The translations under genes were made by a program, and so were the position numbers. Shown one piece after another: positions 58,705 to 64,000 of a DNA stretch of 64,000 nt. Positions within the stretch are counted from its first letter, which is position 1, and each line of letters begins with the position of its first letter. The DNA comes from Vibrio sp. CB1-14 (GTDB lineage Bacteria; Pseudomonadota; Gammaproteobacteria; Enterobacterales; Vibrionaceae). A model generated the notes under the pieces. That model was not told where the DNA came from, did no database searches, and was given only the letters and a program-made list of their open reading frames with translations. The stretch is taken from contig NZ_CP115920.1 of NCBI RefSeq assembly GCF_040412085.2, forward strand, positions 3,100,001-3,164,000, in the 5' to 3' direction.

Positions 58705-59265
58705 ATGGCTAAGGTACTTATTATTGCAGGCGACTTTGTGGAAGATTATGAACTCATGGTGCCCTTCCAAGCGCTACTCATGCTGGGACACCAAGTCTCG
58801 GTGGTCTGCCCTGAAAAGAAAGCAGGCGAAACCATCAAAACCGCGATACATGATTTTGAAGGCGACCAAACCTACACCGAAAAGCCGGGGCACCTATTTA
58901 CCCTCAATGCAGACTTCAGCAGCATTGATGCCACTGACTTTGATGCCCTACTTATCCCTGGCGGACGTGCACCAGAATACTTAAGACTGAACTCAGAGGT
59001 GATCGAGTTAGTACAAGCGTTCGCAGCAACGCAAAAACCGATTGCCGCAATTTGCCATGGCGCACAGCTACTTGCAGCCGCCAACGTCATTGAAGGGCGC
59101 ACTATCTCAGCCTATCCAGCCTGTGCCCCAGAGGTGAAACTCGCTGGTGCCAGCTACGCTGATATTGAGGTCACCGACGCTGTTACCGACGGCCAGTTTG
59201 TCACCGCGCCAGCATGGCCTGCGCATCCGGCTTGGTTAGCTCAATTCAACAAACTGCTAACCTAA
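58705..59265 (+). CDS. DJ-1/PfpI family protein
   Basis: 186 aa from the ATG at 58705, which has AAGGAGAG upstream and matches the family start ([19 protein letters not shown]); an earlier in-frame Met lacks a site and would extend across the terminator. The nucleophile elbow [10 protein letters not shown] holds Cys117 with the neighbouring His118, and an acidic residue near 13-16 completes the site. Relatives are reported as deglycases, glyoxalases or stress chaperones; the actual activity is uncertain. Confidence 0.88.
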   Translation: MAKVLIIAGDFVEDYELMVPFQALLMLGHQVSVVCPEKKAGETIKTAIHDFEGDQTYTEKPGHLFTLNADFSSIDATDFDALLIPGGRAPEYLRLNSEVIELVQAFAATQKPIAAICHGAQLLAAANVIEGRTISAYPACAPEVKLAGASYADIEVTDAVTDGQFVTAPAWPAHPAWLAQFNKLLT

Positions 59266-59339
59266 GACTAAAGCACAACAGACAATCACGAAGTAGCCGC
59301 TATGCTATTCAAACCCACTGTTCATTGGAGCCCTCACAA

Positions 59340-59615
59340 ATGTGTGAAATCTACTCTGGTGCTGAGACTAACTTGTTTGAATTGAAGTCGCGTAGCGTGC
59401 GCATTGACGGAGTCGTCACCAGCATTCGACTGGAAGCCGTATTTTGGAAGATCATTGAAGAGATTGCGGAAGACGCCGAGATATCGGTGGCGGAGTTTCT
59501 ATCGAGGATTTATCGAGAAGTGGTCGAAAAGCGAGGCGAAATCGGTAACTTCACCTCTCTGCTTCGTGTGGCCTGCACCACCTATCTGAATAATGGTCAG
59601 CGTATCGAGCTCTAG
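59340..59615 (+). CDS. Small ribbon-helix-helix domain protein
   Basis: 91 aa from the ATG at 59340 (GGAG upstream). The RHH_4-like pattern is a beta strand KSRSVRIDGVVTSIRLEA, a helix VFWKIIEEIAEDAEI, then VAEFLSRIYREVV and a C-terminal helix with LLRVACTTYLN. Such proteins bind DNA as dimers. No toxin-like neighbour is present, so an antitoxin role is not indicated; targets are unknown. It converges on fbpC. Confidence 0.78.
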   Translation: MCEIYSGAETNLFELKSRSVRIDGVVTSIRLEAVFWKIIEEIAEDAEISVAEFLSRIYREVVEKRGEIGNFTSLLRVACTTYLNNGQRIEL

Positions 59616-59630
59616 TTTCCACAGCACGCA

Positions 59631-60662
59631 TTAAGCAAAAGCAACGATGCCTTGGGCATCAACACTCACCGCGACACTTTGGCCAACATCAAGTGCTTGT
59701 AATGAGGTCGCCAGTACGCGGGTGCCTTCAATATCCACCACATAGCGGCAATGATCACCCATAAACTGCTGCTCAATAACCGTAATAGTGCTTTTATCTG
59801 ATTGGGTCAATTGAATGTGCTGTGGACGCACCAAGAGTTGGCAATCAGCGCCGTGTTCAATCAAGGCACAGGACTGGGCTTCAACTTGGCCGATAGCCGT
59901 CTCGAAGGTTGTGTCATTGACATGCTTGGCTTGCAAGTAGCTGCCACCTCCTAAGAAGTCCGCAACGAACTTACTTGATGGGCAGAAATAGAGCTCCGAT
60001 GCCGAGCCATATTGCTCAATCACACCTTGGTTCATCACTGCCATTTTGTCGGCAAACGCGAACGCTTCTTCGCGGCTATGAGTCACGAAAATGGCAGTCA
60101 CACCCTGCTTTTTGAAGATTTTTCGGATCTCGCGGATCAGCTCGTGGCGCACTTGGGTATCGATGTTGGAGAATGGTTCATCCAGTAGCAATAGATCCGG
60201 TTTGTAGGCCAAACTGCGCGCGATCGCTACTCGCTGCTGCTGACCACCCGATAACTGATGAGGATAACGGTCAATGAACTGTTCTAAATGCACAAGTGAC
60301 AGCATTTCCTTCACGATTGTATCTTGCTCTGACTTCGAAATGCCCTTAAGTCCAAATGCCACGTTCTGCGCCACCGTTAGGTGAGGAAACAGCGCGTAGT
60401 CTTGAAAGATCATGCCAATGTTGCGCTGCTCTGGCGGCATCCAAGTTTCACCATTATCAATCTCACGCTCACCCAGCGTCATCTTACCTGCTGAGAGCGG
60501 CAATAGACCGGCGATGGCTTTCAGTAAAGTCGTCTTACCGCAGCCACTGGCGCCTAGCAAACAAACAATTTCACCTTGATTAACCTCTAGAGACAAGTTC
60601 TCAAGGATCGTTTGATCGTCATACTGACAAGATAAATTTTCAATCGACAGTGCAGTGGTCAT
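59631..60662 (-). CDS. fbpC: Ferric iron ABC transporter ATPase FbpC
   Basis: 343 aa. Walker A LGASGCGKTTLLKAI, Q-loop GMIFQDYALFPH, signature LSGGQQQRVAIARS and Walker B LLLDEPFSNID are intact, and a C-terminal TOBE-like domain follows (about 240-343). It drives Fe(III) import through FbpB. Its start shares one base with the fbpB stop (60662). It corresponds to V. cholerae VC0608. Confidence 0.93.
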   Translation of the reverse strand: MTTALSIENLSCQYDDQTILENLSLEVNQGEIVCLLGASGCGKTTLLKAIAGLLPLSAGKMTLGEREIDNGETWMPPEQRNIGMIFQDYALFPHLTVAQNVAFGLKGISKSEQDTIVKEMLSLVHLEQFIDRYPHQLSGGQQQRVAIARSLAYKPDLLLLDEPFSNIDTQVRHELIREIRKIFKKQGVTAIFVTHSREEAFAFADKMAVMNQGVIEQYGSASELYFCPSSKFVADFLGGGSYLQAKHVNDTTFETAIGQVEAQSCALIEHGADCQLLVRPQHIQLTQSDKSTITVIEQQFMGDHCRYVVDIEGTRVLATSLQALDVGQSVAVSVDAQGIVAFA

Positions 60663-62287
60663 CAGTGATTTTGCTCCAATGAACGGTTTACAATAATGAG
60701 CGGCAGTAAGCCAACTAGTACCAACAAGACGGCTGGCATCGCAGCAAGCTCCAGATGCTCATCTGAGGCAAAGTTAAATACGTAGGTGGCCAAGGTTTCA
60801 AAGTTGAATGGACGCAGTAACAGTGCAGCATTGAGCTCTTTCATCGACTCTATAAACACCAAAAGGCCTGCAATCAAAACGCCACGTTTAATGAGCGGCA
60901 AATGCACGCGAACCAACATCTGGTTCTTCTTACAACCCATTGTGCGCGAGGCCATATCAAGCGAAGGGGAAACCTTGCTGAGACTAGTTTCAATACTGCC
61001 AATCGCTACCGCAGAAAAACGCACCACCATGGCAAAAATCAGCGCAAACATCGAGCCAGAGAAGATCAGGCCAGGACGCTGCCAGTCCATTGCTTTAGCA
61101 AAATCATTTACCGAATGATCCATAAACAGAACGGTCACCATCACACCAATCGCTAAAACCGTTCCTGGTACGGCATAACCCAGAGACGAGGCTCGCATGA
61201 AAACAACACCCTTGCGACTTGGATCTAGGCGGCGATAGAAGTTAACCACCAAAGCGACGATCACACCGATGATGGCGGCAATGATAGAGACCTGCAAACT
61301 GTTGATGGCATAAGTCTGGAACTCTTCTGTCCAACTTTGCTCAAAGTACTTGTAGGCATAAATCACTAACTGACCAAGCGGGAAGATAAACGCTGCCGAT
61401 ACCAATCCCCAACACCAAGTTAATGCCGCCCACTTCTTCCAGCCACGTAACTCATAACGAAAATCTTCATGGCTATTGTACTGACTTTGAAACAGTTTCT
61501 GCTTGCGGCGACTGTAACGCTCTGCACCTAGCAGGAGTACAATCACTACCATCATCACGGCGGAAATTTTGGCTGCCGCACTCAAGTTGGAATAGCCAAG
61601 CCAAGTGTCGTAAACCGCCGTGGTTAAGGTACTGACTGCAAAGTAGCTTACCGTACCAAAGTCACCAATGGTTTCCATCGCCACCAGCGACAAACCCACT
61701 GCAATTGATGGGCGAGCGAGTGGCAATGAGATACGCCAAAAGCTTTCCAACGGCGAGCACTTAAGCAGCCTTGCCGATTGCAGCAAAGAGACATTTTGCT
61801 CCATAAATGCCGCGCGGCACAGCAGATAGACGTAAGGATAAAGCACTAAAGACAACACAACCGTGGCGCCACCAACCGTGCGAATATCCGGGAACCAGTA
61901 ATCGCCCGCTTGCCAGGCAAACACATCACGCAACCACACTTGAATAGGGCCGGCAAAATCAAACCAATCGGTGAAGATATAACCAATAATATAGCCCGGC
62001 ATCGCCAAAGGCAGCACCAGCGCCCATTGCAATACTCGCTCCGTCGGCAGGCGGCACATAGCCATCAGCCAAGCACTTGGCACACCAAAAATAAGCGAAA
62101 GCAGTAGAACGCCAACCACCAATTTGATGGTATTGAGGATATAGGTGGGCATCACCGTCGACATCAGGTGTGCGAAAAGATCACTTGATTCACCAAGTGC
62201 GGTATAGAAGATCGCTAAAATAGGCAAAACCAGTAGCAGAGTAAGCACTCCACTACTGGTTTTCCAAACAACATTTTTTTCTTTCAT
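60662..62287 (-). CDS. fbpB: Ferric iron ABC transporter permease FbpB
   Basis: 541 aa made of two fused permease halves (about 12 spans). Each half has an EAA loop: ARLLKCSPLESFWRISLPLA (first) and SRTMGCKKNQMLVRVHLPLI (second), typical of FbpB/SfuB. It carries iron across the inner membrane. It is coupled to fbpC by a one-base overlap and separated from fbpA by 83 bp with an attenuator-like hairpin. Confidence 0.93.
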   Translation of the reverse strand: MKEKNVVWKTSSGVLTLLLVLPILAIFYTALGESSDLFAHLMSTVMPTYILNTIKLVVGVLLLSLIFGVPSAWLMAMCRLPTERVLQWALVLPLAMPGYIIGYIFTDWFDFAGPIQVWLRDVFAWQAGDYWFPDIRTVGGATVVLSLVLYPYVYLLCRAAFMEQNVSLLQSARLLKCSPLESFWRISLPLARPSIAVGLSLVAMETIGDFGTVSYFAVSTLTTAVYDTWLGYSNLSAAAKISAVMMVVIVLLLGAERYSRRKQKLFQSQYNSHEDFRYELRGWKKWAALTWCWGLVSAAFIFPLGQLVIYAYKYFEQSWTEEFQTYAINSLQVSIIAAIIGVIVALVVNFYRRLDPSRKGVVFMRASSLGYAVPGTVLAIGVMVTVLFMDHSVNDFAKAMDWQRPGLIFSGSMFALIFAMVVRFSAVAIGSIETSLSKVSPSLDMASRTMGCKKNQMLVRVHLPLIKRGVLIAGLLVFIESMKELNAALLLRPFNFETLATYVFNFASDEHLELAAMPAVLLVLVGLLPLIIVNRSLEQNH

Positions 62288-62344
62288 TGCCTAAACATAC
62301 ATCAGGCGACGCGAAGTCGAGAAGTCATAAACCAGATTGAATAA

Positions 62345-62367
62345 GGGGGCATTATACCCCCTTTTTT
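62345..62367 (-). terminator. Attenuator-like hairpin between fbpA and fbpB
   Basis: G5/C5 stem with a 7-base loop. On the minus strand it is followed only by TTATTC, so it should end transcription in part, which fits binding protein being made in excess over permease and ATPase. Confidence 0.55.
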
Positions 62368-62370
62368 CGA

Positions 62371-63381
62371 TTATAGGTCGAACTTAACTTCATCTAACAA
62401 TTTGATCGCTGTGCTGTGGTAACCAGCAATGTCGTCTAGCGAGATAGTATCTGCTTTGAAGTCACCCCAAGATTCCACAAGCTCAGAGCGCTTAACGCCT
62501 TCTTTCACTGGGTACTCGTAGTTCACTTCTGCGTACATTTGCTGAGATTTTTCGCCTGTTAGAAACTCCATTAGCTTCAGTGCATTTTCTTTGTTTGGCG
62601 AATATTTCGCCATTGCCATGCCACTCACGTTAACGTGTGTGCCAGTGGTTTCTTGATTAGGGAAGTTGATGTAAACCGCATCAGCCCACGCTTTTTGCTC
62701 TTTATCATTAACCATTTTGCCTAGGTAGTAGCTGTTACCTAGAGAAACATCACAAAGGCCTTCTTTGATCGCTTTAACTTGAGCGCGGTCGTTGCCTTGT
62801 GGCTTACGAGCTAGGTTCGCTTTTACGCCTTCTAGCCACTCTTTCGTTTCTGCTTCACCATGGTGAGCAATCATAGATGAAACCAAAGATACATTGTAAG
62901 GGTGCTTACCGCTACGAGTACAGATTTTGCCTTTGTATTCTGGGTTAGCAAGGTCTGCATAGTTGAACTCTGCACCTAGCTTACCAACACGGTCACGTGA
63001 TGAGTAAACGTTACGAGTACGCAGAGTCAGTGCAAACCACTCATTCTCTTTATCACGGTACTGAGCAGGAACGTTCGCGTTAATCACGTCGCTATCTACC
63101 GCTTGAACAACGTCCTTATCAGTCAGCTCTGCAAGGCGGCTGATGTCCGTTGTTAGCACAACGTCAGCAGGGCTGTATTCGCCTTCTTGCGCAAGCTTCT
63201 CTGCCAAGCCTTTCTTAGCAAACTTAACGTTTACCTTGATGCCCGTCTCTTTAGTGAATTCATTGAACATTGGTTCAACAAGGAAAGGTTGACGGTAAGA
63301 GTAAACGTTGACTTCTTCCGCAGCCATCGCTGGAGCGGCAAAGCTTGCTGCGATTGCAGAAAGAGTTAGCAGTTTTTTCAT
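62371..63381 (-). CDS. fbpA: Periplasmic ferric iron-binding protein FbpA
   Basis: 336 aa. Signal peptide MKKLLTLSAIAASFAAPAMA, mature start AEEVNVYSYRQPFL. The adjacent tyrosines in GNSYYLGKM are the usual Fe(III) ligands of FbpA/FutA proteins. It hands ferric iron to FbpB. A GGA ribosome site precedes the ATG. Fur-like sequences cover its promoter, so iron repression is expected. Confidence 0.95.
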   Translation of the reverse strand: MKKLLTLSAIAASFAAPAMAAEEVNVYSYRQPFLVEPMFNEFTKETGIKVNVKFAKKGLAEKLAQEGEYSPADVVLTTDISRLAELTDKDVVQAVDSDVINANVPAQYRDKENEWFALTLRTRNVYSSRDRVGKLGAEFNYADLANPEYKGKICTRSGKHPYNVSLVSSMIAHHGEAETKEWLEGVKANLARKPQGNDRAQVKAIKEGLCDVSLGNSYYLGKMVNDKEQKAWADAVYINFPNQETTGTHVNVSGMAMAKYSPNKENALKLMEFLTGEKSQQMYAEVNYEYPVKEGVKRSELVESWGDFKADTISLDDIAGYHSTAIKLLDEVKFDL

Positions 63382-63396
63382 TGTTTAGTTCCTTTA

Positions 63397-63456
63397 ATTC
63401 ATAATGAGAACGTTTATCAGTTGCGTTATTATATTCATAATGATTTGGAAAACAAT
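63397..63456 (-). promoter_or_regulatory. fbpA promoter with two Fur-like sites
   Basis: On the minus strand TTGTTT (63455-63450), a 16-bp spacer and a perfect TATAAT (63433-63428) form a promoter. An 11-bp direct repeat ATTCATAATGA occurs at 63397-63407 and 63433-63443, 36 bp apart; one copy lies downstream of the -10 and the other between -10 and -35. The sequence around the first, GATAAACGTTCTCATTATG on the minus strand, matches the 19-bp Fur box at about 13 positions. Confidence 0.7.
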
Positions 63457-63467
63457 GATCTGATATA

Positions 63468-63497
63468 AAAAAACCTGCCAAATATGGCAGGTTTTTA
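63468..63497. terminator. amtB terminator
   Basis: A perfect 12-bp stem AAAAACCTGCCA/TGGCAGGTTTTT (loop AATA) lies 20 bp after the amtB stop and directly before the fbpA promoter. Confidence 0.92.
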
Positions 63498-63516
63498 ATA
63501 AAAGTGTAACTAAACG

Positions 63517-64000
63517 TTACTTCATGCTAACAAACTCTGGGTAAGCACCTACACCACAGTCATGCATGTCCATACCTTCTAGCTCTTCTTCTTCCGTTAC
63601 ACGGATACCGATGGTTGCTTTCAGTACCGCCCATACCGCTAGGCTCGCTGCGAATACCCAACCGAAGATAACTGCCGCACCTAAAAGCTGTGCACCGAAC
63701 GTTGCATCACCGTTGCTTAGTGGAACAACCATTAGGCCGAAGAAACCACACACACCGTGAACTGAGATAGCACCCACTGGATCGTCAATCTTAAGCTTGT
63801 CCAGACCGATGATGCTGAATACCACTAGCGCGCCACCTACTGCACCGATTGCTACAGAGTAAACTGGTGATGGAGACAGTGGGTCTGCTGTGATTGCTAC
63901 CAGACCAGCTAGTGCACCGTTAAGAATCATCGTTAGGTCAGCTTTGCCCCAAGTTGTCTTACACACTAGCATTGCTGCGATTGCACCCGCTGCTGCTGCT
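63517..64000 (-). CDS. amtB: Ammonium transporter AmtB, C-terminal part (cut by window edge)
   Basis: The reading frame runs off the right edge. The visible 161 residues include the pore His in GAISVHGVCGFFG, several membrane spans (AIGAVGGALVVFSIIGL, LLGAAVIFGWVFAASLAVWAVL) and the cytoplasmic C-terminal tail EEEELEGMDMHDCGVGAYPEF, which matches the tail that GlnK/GlnB bind. It imports ammonium under nitrogen control. In V. cholerae amtB also lies beside fbp genes. Confidence 0.95.
   Translation of the reverse strand, partial: AAAAGAIAAMLVCKTTWGKADLTMILNGALAGLVAITADPLSPSPVYSVAIGAVGGALVVFSIIGLDKLKIDDPVGAISVHGVCGFFGLMVVPLSNGDATFGAQLLGAAVIFGWVFAASLAVWAVLKATIGIRVTEEEELEGMDMHDCGVGAYPEFVSMK

Noticed and set aside
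59340..59615. Ribbon-helix-helix protein as an antitoxin
   Set aside because: No toxin-sized partner lies next to it; the neighbours are a DJ-1-like gene and fbpC.

Overview
The window is a piece of a Vibrio (Vibrionaceae) main chromosome. The evidence is the blocks mreBCD-maf-rng, csrD(mshH)-ssb-qstR-galU-uvrA-pglL, gspAB, cca-uppP-folK-folB-plsY, tsaD/rpsU-yqeY-dnaG-rpoD, the ten-gene chitin-oligosaccharide (chb) operon in its Vibrio order, and fbpABC-amtB. Protein sequences are close to known Vibrio enzymes; for example the chitobiose phosphorylase keeps the catalytic Asp at residue 492. I cannot name the species from the window.

Layout. (1) 1-3130: rng start, maf, mreD, mreC, mreB, all on the minus strand. 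(2) 3.5-5.9 kb: a lipoprotein metallophosphatase with a C-terminal LamG-like domain. (3) 5.9-19.7 kb: a complete type-II (E. coli-like) cellulose locus. bcsR-Q-A-B-Z-C run on the minus strand and bcsE-F-G on the plus strand from a shared 100-bp divergent promoter region. bcsF, at only 50 codons, is present. BcsA has a PilZ domain, BcsE an RxGD c-di-GMP motif, and BcsG the residues of a phosphoethanolamine transferase, so the predicted product is pEtN-modified cellulose under c-di-GMP control. (4) 19.7-29.4 kb: csrD, ssb, the competence/T6SS regulator qstR, galU, uvrA (with an SOS box) and an O-oligosaccharyltransferase. (5) 29.4-36.3 kb: gspBA, cca, uppP, folKB, plsY, a hydrolase. (6) 36.4-42.4 kb: tsaD and the macromolecular synthesis operon rpsU-yqeY-dnaG-rpoD, then tRNA-Ile(CAU). 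(7) 42.6-43.3 kb: an unrecognised membrane protein, then about 730 bp of non-coding DNA with an organised repeat array. (8) 44.0-58.5 kb: chb operon: binding protein, ABC transporter, GH9 glucosaminidase, glucosamine kinase, GH20 hexosaminidase, GH94 chitobiose phosphorylase, hexosamine phosphate mutase. (9) 58.7-64 kb: DJ-1-like protein, ribbon-helix-helix protein, Fur-type fbpABC iron uptake, and the end of amtB.

Most notable points. The space between mreB and csrD, which holds the MSHA pilus genes in V. cholerae, is filled here by cellulose genes. The GH20 enzyme of the chitin operon has Gln in place of the catalytic acid Glu (residue 432). The chb promoter region carries five TTTT(T)RAC-type elements, four of them in two pairs exactly 30 bp apart, while chiS is not next to the operon. 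The tRNA after rpoD, a known island site in V. cholerae, is empty here. I found no CRISPR array, insertion sequence, prophage or rRNA gene.
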